Origin: Planctomycetaceae bacterium
Lineage (GTDB): Bacteria; Planctomycetota; Planctomycetia; Pirellulales; Thermoguttaceae
Direction: 5' to 3'
Length of the DNA stretch: 64,000 bases
Assembly (NCBI GenBank): GCA_021372005.1
Contig: JAJFVC010000094.1
Coordinates: forward strand, 1-64,000
Positions within the stretch are counted from its first letter, which is position 1; the number at the start of each line of letters is the position of its first letter. Made by a program: the position numbers and the translations under genes. Positions 43,134 to 51,562 of this stretch are shown one piece after another. The notes below the pieces were generated by a model. It was not told the DNA's origin, did no database searches, and saw nothing but the letters and a program-made list of their open reading frames with translations.

Positions 43134-43162
43134 TTGACAAGCCACGGGGGATACGTTAGCGT
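43134..43162 (+). promoter_or_regulatory. probable promoter of the zinc-ribbon gene
   Basis: A perfect TTGACA (43134-43139) is followed after 17 bases by TAGCGT (43157-43162, TAnnnT form). The predicted start near 43169 leaves about 50 bases of leader before the ATG at 43222. Confidence 0.5.
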
Positions 43163-43221
43163 GCTTGGGGGGAGCGGGACGCTCGTCCAGAGTGAAGGCA
43201 TCTCAGCGGAGGCTCCACGCG

Positions 43222-43824
43222 ATGATACGTATTACCTGTCCAAACTGCGGCAGCTTGCTCAACGCAAAGGACGAGTTGATCGGCCAAACGCGAAAGTGCC
43301 CTAAATGCGCCCAACCTGTCCAGATTATCGTTGACGGCGGCATCGAGGTCTCAAAGGAGCCAGGATTGCCGGTGGTTGATCTGCCCAGCCGACTCCATCG
43401 CGAGCATTTATACCTGATTTGCGACCGAACGCACGTCATTGCGATGTGGGAAAACAATGGCAATGGTTGGATGATCCGCACCGCCGGCGGTTTTTCGAGC
43501 GCTCGGCGCAATCGCGACGCCTTGCCGGCCGAGGGCGATTTCAAGCTGGTGGAGCTAAAGCTCAACATGACGGGCGAGGGCAAGCGGTTGACGGGGTTGG
43601 CTTCTTATCAGTTGGTCACACGGTGGGCCTTGAACGCCTTGTGTCAGGGCGACGACATCGTGCTGGAGAAGTTGACGGGCCTGGGCAGCTTGAATCGGGA
43701 CCAAAAAAGTTCGGTGCGTCAATTAATCCGCGAGCAATTCATGCGTCCGGTGTGGGAAAACGCCGCCGAGGTGCTCGAATATCTGTCCAACGCGGACATC
43801 CACGCGCACAGTGTGGGAACGTAG
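43222..43824 (+). CDS. zinc-ribbon protein of unknown function
   Basis: The protein has 200 residues from the ATG at 43222, about 10 bases after GGAGG. It opens with a two-knuckle zinc ribbon, MIRITCPNCGSLLNAKDELIGQTRKCPKC, of the kind common at the start of planctomycete proteins. The remaining 160 residues contain HLYLICDRTHVIAMWENNGNGWMIRTAGGFSSARRN and a helical C-terminus (RDQKSSVRQLIREQFMRPVWENAAEVLEYL). I do not recognise this second domain. No signal peptide or membrane segment is present, so it is cytoplasmic. It diverges from the fatty acyl-AMP ligase fusion gene and shares its promoter region; shared function is only a possibility. The LysE-type gene follows 58 bases downstream. 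Confidence 0.7.
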   Translation: MIRITCPNCGSLLNAKDELIGQTRKCPKCAQPVQIIVDGGIEVSKEPGLPVVDLPSRLHREHLYLICDRTHVIAMWENNGNGWMIRTAGGFSSARRNRDALPAEGDFKLVELKLNMTGEGKRLTGLASYQLVTRWALNALCQGDDIVLEKLTGLGSLNRDQKSSVRQLIREQFMRPVWENAAEVLEYLSNADIHAHSVGT

Positions 43825-43881
43825 TTCGTCGGGCAATCGGCTCCGGCGTCGTCGGTTGTCGGCAGAGATTGAGATCGTTGC

Positions 43882-44493
43882 GTGATTGGTTTTTTGTTCA
43901 CCATTGTTGGCATATCGCTTTCGGGTGTCATGGCACCCGGTCCCATTACGGCGGCCACCTTGGCGGCCGGGGCTCGAAACCGTCATGCCGGCGCGTGGAT
44001 CTGCGCCGGACATGTCTTGGTTGAGCTTCCGCTGGTCGTTTTCATCGCGGCCGGTCTTGGCGTCTTTTTCGAATCAAAAGGGATACGCACCGGAATCGGG
44101 CTTGTCGGCGGTGTATTGTTGTTGATGATGGGGGCGCAACTCTTGGCAAGCCTACGCCGATCAACCGGCGACTCGGCCGCTTCGGTGGAACGTCATCCTT
44201 TTTGGATCGGCGTTTTGCTGAGCGGCGCGAATCCCTATTTCGTATTGTGGTGGGCGACGGTAGGGCTGACGCTAACCGGCCAAGCCATGGAATTCGGCAT
44301 TTTAGCCTTAGTTTTGTTCGCTCTGGCTCACTGGCTGTGCGACTTCGGATGGCTTGAAGTGTTGTCTTACATCGGGTTTCGAGGTTCATCCCTGGGCCGT
44401 TTTGGCGAAAAGGTCATTTCGTTGGTCTGTGCCGTCCTGTTGCTTGGCTTTGGAGGCAAGTTCGTCTACGAGGCGACGGCTCAACTCGTGTGA
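43882..44493 (+). CDS. LysE/RhtB-family export protein
   Basis: The protein has 203 residues from a GTG at 43882 with only a weak ribosome site. There are six hydrophobic segments. The first carries the family mark ISLSGVMAPGPITAATLAAG, where the APGP motif and the following Thr-rich helix are typical of LysE/RhtB carriers. A second typical region is WIGVLLSGANPYFVLWWATVG, matching the NPK/NPYF segment at the fourth helix. Such proteins export amino acids such as lysine, threonine or homoserine using the proton gradient at the inner membrane. The substrate here cannot be inferred. It may be co-transcribed with the zinc-ribbon gene. Confidence 0.85.
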   Translation: MIGFLFTIVGISLSGVMAPGPITAATLAAGARNRHAGAWICAGHVLVELPLVVFIAAGLGVFFESKGIRTGIGLVGGVLLLMMGAQLLASLRRSTGDSAASVERHPFWIGVLLSGANPYFVLWWATVGLTLTGQAMEFGILALVLFALAHWLCDFGWLEVLSYIGFRGSSLGRFGEKVISLVCAVLLLGFGGKFVYEATAQLV

Positions 44494-44579
44494 TAGCCCC
44501 GGTGCTCCAATGTTTGCCAACCACCGGAAAACTCGAAACGGGCAGACCTGAGATTGCCCGGCGAGTCTCGAAGTGAACT

Positions 44580-45140
44580 CTATAAATAGTCGCCGAACAG
44601 TTCCCGGCTCGGACGCGGGATGACCACTTCGGAGACCAACAGACCGCGGCGACGCACTTCTTCGGCGGCGGCTTGCATTCCGGCCCGAACGTCCGACACC
44701 GTGCCGGTCATCAGGCAAAGCCCTTTGCCGCCCAACGCCATGGCTACGTGAATGCGGAGCAACGTGACTCGGGCGGCCTTGGCGGCCACGTCGGCGGCGG
44801 CCAACACGCTGACGCCGCTGAAAGTCTCCAAAATGCCGAGCGCCCCGGGCTCCTCGGGTCCCAACACGACCGATTGACCCAACGCCGGAAACACCATCGA
44901 ATGGACGTTGGCGACCGTCAGGTAGTCGATGACCGCCTCGCCGGCGATCGCCAGACCGGCTTGAATCGCCGCTTCCACGTCGCTGACGCCGCCGCCGATG
45001 ACGATCAGATACTTGCCCGAGCAAATCGTCCGGGCGACCAGCACCGAAACCGTCGCCGCCTTGAGCATCTCGTCTTCCACGCGATATCCGAGACCGATGC
45101 TCGACAGCTCGATGGCGCCGACTGCGTTGGGGGTGGCCAT
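44580..45140 (-). CDS. pduT: PduT-like tandem-domain microcompartment shell protein with cluster-binding Cys
   Basis: The protein has 186 residues from the ATG at 45140, 8 bases after GGGAG. Two BMC domains are fused: one from NAVGAIELSSIGLGYRVEDEMLKAA and one from GALGILETFSGVSVLAAADVAAKAA. ARTICSGKYLIVIGGGVSDVEAAI places Cys40 exactly where Cys38 of Salmonella PduT holds a pore-bound [4Fe-4S] cluster. The C-terminus, LLVSEVVIPRPSRELFGDYL, matches the PduT ending PxxxVIPRPH. The second domain keeps GKGLCLMTGTVSDVRAG. It should assemble as a trimer in a shell facet and carry electrons across the shell. It lies 68 bases downstream of the pduS-like gene on the same strand. No other shell gene is in the window. 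Confidence 0.9.
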   Translation of the reverse strand: MATPNAVGAIELSSIGLGYRVEDEMLKAATVSVLVARTICSGKYLIVIGGGVSDVEAAIQAGLAIAGEAVIDYLTVANVHSMVFPALGQSVVLGPEEPGALGILETFSGVSVLAAADVAAKAARVTLLRIHVAMALGGKGLCLMTGTVSDVRAGMQAAAEEVRRRGLLVSEVVIPRPSRELFGDYL

Positions 45141-45208
45141 AAAAAATCTCCCAAGTAAAACCTCGACCGTTGTGCCGAGGCGTTTTTTGTTTTCTGAGGC
45201 ACCAGGGG

Positions 45209-46531
45209 CTACCGTCGCTCAATCCAAACCGCGCCGCCGTCGATGGCCGAAACCACGCCGCCGATCGACGCATGGACCGGCGCGCCGAGCGCTGGCTTGC
45301 CGTCCTTCATCGGCGGACGCCCGACCGGTTGTCCCCGCTTGACGCGATCGCCGACCGCGACGACCGGCTCGCACGGCGCTCCAACGTGCTGTTTGAGCTT
45401 GATGCCCACGCGATCGGCGGACAACGCGACGTCGCGGAGCGGACCGACATTGCGAAATGGCCGCAGTCCCAGCTTGGTCATCAAACGGGATGTCGGCGCC
45501 TTGCGGTTGGCCATGTGCAACTCGGGCCGCTGCGGTTGGAACGGGGGATTCTCCCAACGACGTTTTTCCGCCGCAAGCCGCCGTTTGTTCTGAGCACAAA
45601 CGTTTTTCGGATCGAGCCCCTCGGGACACGAGTATTGGCTGCAAAGATTGCACTCGCAGCAAAATTGCGTGCCGAGGACGTTCGCCTCGCCGATCATGTT
45701 GAACCCCAGGCTGCGCATCGCTCGATGAGGCTCGATGGGATGCCCCAGCAGCCATCGCGGGCAAAGTTCCGTGCAGAAACTGCACTGGTCGCACGCGCTG
45801 CGCCCGATGTCGGCGATCTGTTTCCAATCGCGGCGACGGTTGCGCACGACGACGTGATCCGAGGGCAACACGATCACGCCGCCGGTGGTTTTGTCGACCA
45901 ACGCATTTTGGTTCTCTTCCAAATAGCCCATCATCACCCCGCCGACCACGTAACATGGATCTGGAATCGTGGGGCCTCCGGCCGCGGCGACGCATTGGGC
46001 CAGCGTGACACCCAACGGGACTTTCAGTGTAGAGGGCTCCGCCACCGCTCCGGCGACGGTCAGATATTTTTCTGTGACGGGCTGCCGCTCGGCATTGGCC
46101 ACGTTGAAGGCCGTTTCGACGTTCATCACCACCGCGCCGACCGCCAGCGGGATGCCGCCGGGCGGAATGACCCGCCCCAAGACATCATAAACCAGAATGA
46201 ACTCGTCGCCCGCCGGGTAGGCGTCGCGCAGTGGAAATACGTTGATTTGGGGGGTGGCTTTGGAACGGAGCAACTCGATGACGTCGTGGTATTTTTCCTT
46301 GATGCCTACGACGCCTCGCGGCGCGCCGACCAATCGCATCGCGGTGACCAAGCCGGTCAACACGTCGTCGGCCTGGGCCCGAAGCAGCTCTTTATCTTTG
46401 TGCAGCAAGGGCTCGCACTCGGCTGCATTGATAAGGACGGTGTCGGCTTTGCCGGAAAGTTTGACGTGTGTGGGAAATCCGGCCCCGCCCGCACCGACTA
46501 CGCCAGCCTCGAAAATATCGGAAACGGTCAT
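45209..46531 (-). CDS. pduS: PduS-like flavin/iron-sulfur electron-transfer protein (RnfC-like)
   Basis: The protein has 440 residues, close to the 451 of Salmonella PduS. The start MTVSDIFEAGVVGAGGAGFPTHVKL carries the glycine-rich nucleotide-binding loop, followed by INAAECEPLLHKDKELL and YPAGDE, the flavin-binding features of the RnfC fold. A SLBB region follows. Two ferredoxin-type clusters are visible: CDQCSFCTELCP (Cys247, 250, 253, 257) and CCECNLCSQYSCP (Cys291, 294, 297, 302). The C-terminal barrel-sandwich domain ends GAPVHASIGGVVSAIDGGAVWIERR. PduS moves electrons between NADH, flavin and the PduT cluster, which in Salmonella supports cobalamin reduction inside the shell. It is the upstream gene of the pair with pduT. 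Confidence 0.92.
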   Translation of the reverse strand: MTVSDIFEAGVVGAGGAGFPTHVKLSGKADTVLINAAECEPLLHKDKELLRAQADDVLTGLVTAMRLVGAPRGVVGIKEKYHDVIELLRSKATPQINVFPLRDAYPAGDEFILVYDVLGRVIPPGGIPLAVGAVVMNVETAFNVANAERQPVTEKYLTVAGAVAEPSTLKVPLGVTLAQCVAAAGGPTIPDPCYVVGGVMMGYLEENQNALVDKTTGGVIVLPSDHVVVRNRRRDWKQIADIGRSACDQCSFCTELCPRWLLGHPIEPHRAMRSLGFNMIGEANVLGTQFCCECNLCSQYSCPEGLDPKNVCAQNKRRLAAEKRRWENPPFQPQRPELHMANRKAPTSRLMTKLGLRPFRNVGPLRDVALSADRVGIKLKQHVGAPCEPVVAVGDRVKRGQPVGRPPMKDGKPALGAPVHASIGGVVSAIDGGAVWIERR

Positions 46532-46963
46532 CTTTGCCGATTAGAGTCTATTGCAGGTAGAAAAATCTCGAAGTCCTTTCAGCATATCGCTTTTTGGCGG
46601 TGGATGGAATTGCTATTTTGTCGGTTTTTGCGGCAACTGCGACGTAAGTGGTTCGTGTGAAGAAGGTTACGTTGTTTACTGTGGGTTTTGCCGCGGCTCG
46701 GGGCTTGCAAACCGGCGGTTCAGAGCCCAAACTACATAGACCTCCGTATGATTGTGAACGTCCGGAGAGGAGGGTAGACCGCCGGGCGTTGCGTGAGCTG
46801 AGTGCGAACCGCCGCTTTCAATCTTCCCGAACGGCATTCTCGGGAAGGTTCATGCCAAGAGATGGCGGTGGATTCCGTCGTGTGGGTTGCGGGACGCTTT
46901 TGATTGGAACGAAAACGATGTCCCGCGTGGGGTGATTGGCGTGGCCCTGGGTTGCTGAAATCT
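46532..46963. other. 432-bp divergent region (pduS / APC transporter)
   Basis: The right half (46808-46869) can fold into a nested hairpin ahead of the APC transporter. A TAGACT about 13 bases before the pduS start could be a leftward -10 but lacks a good -35. No open frame here shows family similarity. Confidence 0.4.
46808..46869 (+). ncRNA. possible structured 5' leader of the APC transporter gene
   Basis: An outer stem pairs ACCGCC (46808-46813) with GGCGGT (46864-46869). An inner perfect 8-bp stem pairs CTTCCCGA (46823-46830) with TCGGGAAG (46840-46847) around a 9-base loop. It lies about 95 bases before the transporter start. I could not match it to a known riboswitch, including the c-di-AMP class. 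Confidence 0.3.
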
Positions 46964-49138
46964 ATGGACGACAGACACGAAGCGTCGAAACAAGCCGCCG
47001 AACCCAGCGAGAGCCGCTCGGCGGCTAGTTCGTCGTTGGGCAACGAGACCGTCAAGCCGGCCACCCCCTCTCCGATTGTTTTGCCGTCGAGCGAAATCGT
47101 CGAGCAAGGGCCGGCGCTGGGGATCGATGGTGCGCCGTTGCCCGAGGGCGAAGAGCCTTCGATGCGGGATCGTCTAAGGACGTTGCTGATCGGCAAACCG
47201 CGCGATCTTCAAGATAAATCGATTTTCACGCACGTCTCGCTCGTGGCGTTTCTAGCCTGGGTTGGACTCGGGGCCGACGGACTGTCATCGTCCTGTTACG
47301 GCCCGGCCGAGGCGTTTCACATCTTGGGCGAGGAACATCGCTATTTGGCGATCTTTCTGGCACTGGCGATCGCCGTGACGGTGTTCATCATTTCGGCCTG
47401 TTACAGCCATATTATCGAGGCGTTTCCCAGCGGCGGCGGCGGTTATTTGGTCGCATCGAAGCTGTTGGGGCCCAAGATCGGCGTGGTTTCGGGTTGCGCC
47501 CTGCTGGTCGACTATGTGTTGACCATCACGGTGTCGATTTCGGCCGCCGGCGACGCGCTGTTTGGGTTGGTCGGCCCGGGCTGGTTCGATTCGCCGTGGA
47601 AGCTCTATGCGGAGTTTTTGGCGATTTTTGTTTTGATCGTGCTTAATTTGCGAGGCATCAAGGAGTCGGTGCAGTTGTTGATGCCGATCTTCTTGGTGTT
47701 TCTGCTGACGCACTTGGTTTTGATCGCCGGATCGGTTTCGATCAATCTGCCGGCGGCTGGAACCGTCGCGAAGGACATCGCCGCGAATGTGCATGCGGGC
47801 TTGCGGGATCCCAAGTTCGGACCGCTGGCGATGTTTTTGCTGTTTTTGAAGGCCTATTCGTTGGGGGCGGGCACGTACACCGGGTTGGAAGCCGTTTCCA
47901 ACAGCATGCCGGTGATGCGCGAGCCGCGGGTGCCCACGGCCCAACGCACGATGCGCTACATGGCCTTCTCGTTGGCGTTCACGGCCGGCGGGCTGATGGT
48001 GGCCTATTTGTTGTTGAACATTCCAAGCGAAACTACGACGACCCTCAACCATGTGTTGGCCGATCGTTTTGTGCAAGAGATCGGCCTGCAAGGCCATTGG
48101 CTGGGGTGGCTGTTTGTCGTCGTGACGTTGATCTCCGAGGGGGCGTTGCTGTTTGTCGCCGCGCAGACCGGTTTCATCGACGGTCCCCGCATCTTGGCCA
48201 ACATGGCCCACGACTCGTGGATGCCGCGTTGGTTCTCGAACCTTTCCGAGCGACTGGCCACCCACAACGGCATTCTGTTGATGGGCATGGCCGCCTTGGG
48301 CGCGCTTTGGTACACGCACGGCAACGTCTACGTGTTGGTCATCATGTACTCGATCAACGTGTTTCTGACGTTCTCGTTGTCGATGATCGGCATGTGCCGC
48401 CATTGGTATTCGCTGCGGCGACGTCATCCGTTGTGGCGTCGTCGGCTGGCGTTGTTCGGCTTCGGCGCGGTGGTGTGCGTGTCGATCCTATGCGTGACCA
48501 TCAGCGAAAAATTCGACGAGGGCGGGTGGCGCACGATCGCCGTGACGCTGTTGTGCGTCGGCCTTTGCTTTGCCGTCAACCGTTACTACCGCAAAGTGGG
48601 CCAGAGCGTCCGTCGGCTCGACGAAATGCTTGGGCGGCTAACGACCATCGGCGAGCCGAACATGGCCGAGCCGGACCCGAACCAACCGGCCGCCGTGATT
48701 TTGGTGGGCGGCTACAGCGGTCTTGGCATCCACACGATGCTCAACGCCATCCGATTCGCCCCCGGTCATTTCAAGAGCTTTGTGTTTCTGTCGGTCGGCG
48801 TGATCGATTCGGGCAACTTCAAGGGCAGCGGCGCGGTCGAGTCGCTGCGCGAACATTGCGAGGAGTCGTTGCACAGCTACGTCGATTTAGGCCGCCGATT
48901 GGGGATGCCCTCCACGTCGGTGTTGAGCATCGGCACCGACGCCGTCGACGAACTGGAACGCGACTGCCTGGAGATCGCCCACCGATTCCCCAAGGCTACG
49001 TTTTTCGCCGGTCAGTTGGTCTTCCAAAAAGACACCTGGCTGCATCGGTTCCTTCACAACCAGACGGCCTACTCGTTGCAGCGGCGTCTGCAATGGGCCG
49101 GCGTGCCCATGGTGATTCTGCCTACTCGGGTGCGGTGA
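46964..49138 (+). CDS. APC-superfamily transporter with cytosolic C-terminal domain (KimA-like)
   Basis: The protein has 724 residues from the ATG at 46964. An N-terminal acidic tail of about 70 residues precedes roughly 12 membrane helices (about 80-560). The first helix region VSLVAFLAWVGLGADGLSSSCYGPAEAF, then FPSGGGGYLVASKLLGPKIGVVSGCALLVDYVLT and FIDGPRILANMAHDSWMPRWFSNLSERLATHNGI, follow the APC fold and the KimA/YdaO subgroup. The last 150 residues are soluble (AAVILVGGYSGLGIHTMLNAI ... VSxGVIDSGNFKG-like) and form an alpha/beta domain resembling those of KimA-type potassium importers. A potassium or amino-acid substrate is possible; no residue decides it. The stop overlaps the rlmN start by four bases (GTGA). 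A hairpin-forming leader precedes it. Confidence 0.83.
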   Translation: MDDRHEASKQAAEPSESRSAASSSLGNETVKPATPSPIVLPSSEIVEQGPALGIDGAPLPEGEEPSMRDRLRTLLIGKPRDLQDKSIFTHVSLVAFLAWVGLGADGLSSSCYGPAEAFHILGEEHRYLAIFLALAIAVTVFIISACYSHIIEAFPSGGGGYLVASKLLGPKIGVVSGCALLVDYVLTITVSISAAGDALFGLVGPGWFDSPWKLYAEFLAIFVLIVLNLRGIKESVQLLMPIFLVFLLTHLVLIAGSVSINLPAAGTVAKDIAANVHAGLRDPKFGPLAMFLLFLKAYSLGAGTYTGLEAVSNSMPVMREPRVPTAQRTMRYMAFSLAFTAGGLMVAYLLLNIPSETTTTLNHVLADRFVQEIGLQGHWLGWLFVVVTLISEGALLFVAAQTGFIDGPRILANMAHDSWMPRWFSNLSERLATHNGILLMGMAALGALWYTHGNVYVLVIMYSINVFLTFSLSMIGMCRHWYSLRRRHPLWRRRLALFGFGAVVCVSILCVTISEKFDEGGWRTIAVTLLCVGLCFAVNRYYRKVGQSVRRLDEMLGRLTTIGEPNMAEPDPNQPAAVILVGGYSGLGIHTMLNAIRFAPGHFKSFVFLSVGVIDSGNFKGSGAVESLREHCEESLHSYVDLGRRLGMPSTSVLSIGTDAVDELERDCLEIAHRFPKATFFAGQLVFQKDTWLHRFLHNQTAYSLQRRLQWAGVPMVILPTRVR

Positions 49139-50190
49139 CTTTCGTGATCCCACTGCTCGAACAAACGCCCGAACAGCTCCGCGACTGGTTCGTCCGAGAA
49201 GGATTTCCGGCGTATCGGGCCGGCCAAGTGCGGAAGTGGGTCTTTCAGAAGTTGGCCGACGGGTTCGACGCGATGACCGATCTGCCCGTCGAGCTGCGCA
49301 GAACGCTGGCCGAGCGGTTCGCGGTTTGGACCACGCAAATCGTGCGGCGCGAGGTGGCCGCCGACGGCACCGAGAAACTTTTGTTGGCGCTTGGCGACGG
49401 TCAGCGGATCGAATGCGTATTGCTGCGCGATGACAAGGACCGGCACACGGCTTGCATCAGCACCCAGGTGGGCTGTGCAATGGGCTGTGCGTTTTGCGCC
49501 ACGGGGCTCGACGGCGTGGTCCGCAACCTCTCGTCGGGCGAAATCTTGGAGCAACTGTTGCGGTTGCAACGTATTCGCCAGGAACATGCCGAGGGACGCA
49601 CGGCGGTGTTGAACGTCGTGGTGATGGGCATGGGCGAGCCGCTGTTGAATCTGGACGCGCTGTTGCCGGCGTTGGCCACGGCGTGCGACCGCAACGGGTT
49701 GGGCTTGAGCGAACGCCGCATCACGATTTCCACGGTTGGGCTGCCCGACGGCATTCGGCGGCTGGCCGCAGAGCGTTGCCAATATCATCTGGCCGTGTCG
49801 TTGCACGCGCCCGACGATGAGTTGCGCAATCGGTTGGTCCCGGCCAACCGCAAGTTCGGCGTGGCCGGCGTGCTGGCGGCCGCCGACGCGTATTTTGAGC
49901 GGACCGGCCGCCGCGTTACGTTCGAGTACGTATTGCTGGCCGGCGTGAACGATCAACCGGACCACGCTCGGCGATTGGTCGGTTTGTTGCGAGGCCGTCC
50001 GTCGCTGGTGAATTTGATTCTGTACAATCCGGTGCCGGGGCTGCCGTATCGCACGCCGTCGCCGGAGCAGGTCGCGCGGTTTGTCGAAATCGCCGAGCAG
50101 GGTGGGCTGAATGTGGTGATTCGCCACCGCAAAGGCGATCGGATCAATGCCGCTTGCGGACAATTAAGACGGGGAACGGCCGAGGGCTGA
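49135..50190 (+). CDS. rlmN: 23S rRNA/tRNA adenine C2-methyltransferase RlmN (radical SAM)
   Basis: The protein has 351 residues from a GTG at 49135 that overlaps the transporter stop; a GTG at 49144 is an alternative. The radical SAM cluster motif is CAMGCAFCATG near residue 120. Other family marks are AYRAGQVRKWVF, TACISTQVGC (supplying one mechanistic Cys), VVVMGMGEPLLN, LAVSLHAPDDELRNRLVP, FEYVLLAGVNDQ, NPVPG, and the C-terminal GDRINAACGQL with the catalytic Cys that carries the methyl intermediate. RlmN methylates A2503 of 23S rRNA and A37 of some tRNAs. The length is typical. Translation is probably coupled to the transporter gene upstream. Confidence 0.95.
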   Translation: MTFVIPLLEQTPEQLRDWFVREGFPAYRAGQVRKWVFQKLADGFDAMTDLPVELRRTLAERFAVWTTQIVRREVAADGTEKLLLALGDGQRIECVLLRDDKDRHTACISTQVGCAMGCAFCATGLDGVVRNLSSGEILEQLLRLQRIRQEHAEGRTAVLNVVVMGMGEPLLNLDALLPALATACDRNGLGLSERRITISTVGLPDGIRRLAAERCQYHLAVSLHAPDDELRNRLVPANRKFGVAGVLAAADAYFERTGRRVTFEYVLLAGVNDQPDHARRLVGLLRGRPSLVNLILYNPVPGLPYRTPSPEQVARFVEIAEQGGLNVVIRHRKGDRINAACGQLRRGTAEG

Positions 50191-50221
50191 TCCCTAATCC
50201 CTATCCTCTAATCCCTTCTCC

Positions 50222-51277
50222 TCATACATCTTCTTCGCTGGATTGCAGCCAGCGGCGCCACGGGTCGAGGTGCTCCATGCAGACGAGCAGCCCTTGGGCG
50301 ACGGCGGTCAGCGGGTCGTTGGCCATTCGGACGGGCAGCCCGGTTTGCTCGCTCAGAAACCGGTCGAAACGTCGTAAGAGGGTTCCGCCGCCGCAGAGCG
50401 TCAGTCCGTTGTGGACCAGATCGGCGGCCAGGTCAGGGCTGCACCGATCCAAAACGCTTTTGATGGCCTCCAAGATTTCTTGCAGCGGATTGCCCAGCGA
50501 TTGACGCACCTCCTCGCTGGTGATGGTTGCTTTTCGAGGCAGACCGCTGACGGCGTCGACGCCGCTCAGTTCGACGGATTGTTCTTCGTCCAAGGGGTAC
50601 GCGCTGCCCAGTTCGATTTTAAGTCGCTCGGCGGACGACAGTCCAATACGCAGCCCGTAATGGCGGCGCAAATAATCGACAACGGCCTGGTCCATTTGAT
50701 CGCCGCCTACACGGACCGATTGCGCGGCCACGGTGTCGCCGAGACTCATGACGGCCACTTCGGTCGTGCCGCCGCCGACGTCGCAGACCATGCTGGCCGT
50801 GGGCTCGGCGATCGGCAGGCCCACGCCCACCATGGCGGCAGTGGACTCGGGCATCACCCAAACCTGGCCGGCGCCGGCGCGATGGACGCTGTTGAACACG
50901 GCCCGTTTTTCGACCGGCGTGATGCAGCCGGGGACGCCGACCAGCGCGCGGGGACGCAGCCGCCAGCCGGGACGTTGGGCCTTGCGGAAGAAATACCGCA
51001 GCATCGCCTCGCACTGCTCGAAATCGGCGATCACGCCGTTGCCCAGTGGACGGACGACCGAGATCGAATCGGGCGTGCGGCCCTCCATTTGCTTGGCCAA
51101 GTGGCCGACGGCGCAGCCGCCCGACAGAATGCGCCCGCTCGAACGTTCGACCGCGACGACCGACGGTTCGTTGAGCACCAGTCCCTCGCCGACGACGCAA
51201 ACCAGCGTATTGGCCGTGCCGAGATCGACGGCCAAGTCAAGGCGGAACCGGTCCAAAAGGTTTCGCACGTGGAGCAT
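50222..51277 (-). CDS. mreB: rod-shape-determining actin-like protein MreB
   Basis: The protein has 351 residues. Actin-fold nucleotide motifs are present: DLAVDLGTANTLVCVVGEGLVLNEPSVVA (phosphate 1), PESTAAMVGVGLPIAEPTASMVCDVGGGTTEVAVMSLG (phosphate 2), and LTLCGGGTLLRRFDRFLSEQTGLPV (adenosine). GADFEQ-type and SSAERLKIELGSA segments agree with MreB rather than DnaK. The N-terminus MLHVRNLLDRFRLDLAV is somewhat amphipathic, as used for membrane binding. It is the last gene of a three-gene leftward operon behind a coiled-coil membrane protein and a small membrane protein. Standard mreC, mreD, mrdA and rodA are not next to it. The role would be cell shape or division in this lineage. Confidence 0.93.
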   Translation of the reverse strand: MLHVRNLLDRFRLDLAVDLGTANTLVCVVGEGLVLNEPSVVAVERSSGRILSGGCAVGHLAKQMEGRTPDSISVVRPLGNGVIADFEQCEAMLRYFFRKAQRPGWRLRPRALVGVPGCITPVEKRAVFNSVHRAGAGQVWVMPESTAAMVGVGLPIAEPTASMVCDVGGGTTEVAVMSLGDTVAAQSVRVGGDQMDQAVVDYLRRHYGLRIGLSSAERLKIELGSAYPLDEEQSVELSGVDAVSGLPRKATITSEEVRQSLGNPLQEILEAIKSVLDRCSPDLAADLVHNGLTLCGGGTLLRRFDRFLSEQTGLPVRMANDPLTAVAQGLLVCMEHLDPWRRWLQSSEEDV

Positions 51278-51310
51278 CCTTGCTCGGGAAAAAAGTTGAG
51301 GATTTTGGAA

Positions 51311-51562
51311 TTACGCCAGCCAATGCGTTGGAATCATGCGGCATCGCTCCAGCAGCATGCCGACGCGCGGCCCTCCCTGAAACTCAAAATCGTAGCTCGC
51401 CATCTCCAAATAAAGGAACACGATGCCGATCAACACCGCCACCAGCGCAATCACCAAAAGGACCGTGTACAGGTCGGGTTTGGCGGGCGCTCGACGCGGC
51501 GCGGCAGGGGCGGACAGCGACGGCTCTTGCAAATTAGTCGATTTTTGAGGCGACACGGTCAC
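51311..51562 (-). CDS. small single-pass membrane protein in the mreB operon
   Basis: This 83-residue protein has a disordered Pro/Ala-rich N-terminus of about 30 residues (SPQKSTNLQEPSLSAPAAPRRAPAKPD). One strong membrane helix follows (LYTVLLVIALVAVLIGIVFLYLEM), then a short tail ending MLLERCRMIPTHWLA. Its start overlaps the end of the upstream coiled-coil gene by 29 bases; a GTG at 51556 is an alternative. It ends 33 bases before the mreB ATG. The position between a coiled-coil membrane protein and MreB suggests a role in the same complex, but the sequence shows no known family. It might stand in for MreD functionally, although with one helix it is far smaller. Confidence 0.72.
   Translation of the reverse strand: MTVSPQKSTNLQEPSLSAPAAPRRAPAKPDLYTVLLVIALVAVLIGIVFLYLEMASYDFEFQGGPRVGMLLERCRMIPTHWLA

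Noticed and set aside
45141-45208. CCTCG/CGAGG hairpin followed by T-rich sequence between pduS and pduT
   Set aside because: It would terminate rightward transcription, while both genes run leftward. The 5-bp stem is probably fortuitous.
46781-46963. c-di-AMP (ydaO-type) riboswitch before the KimA-like transporter
   Set aside because: The leader is structured, but I could not align the conserved core of that riboswitch. It is kept only as an unclassified structured leader.
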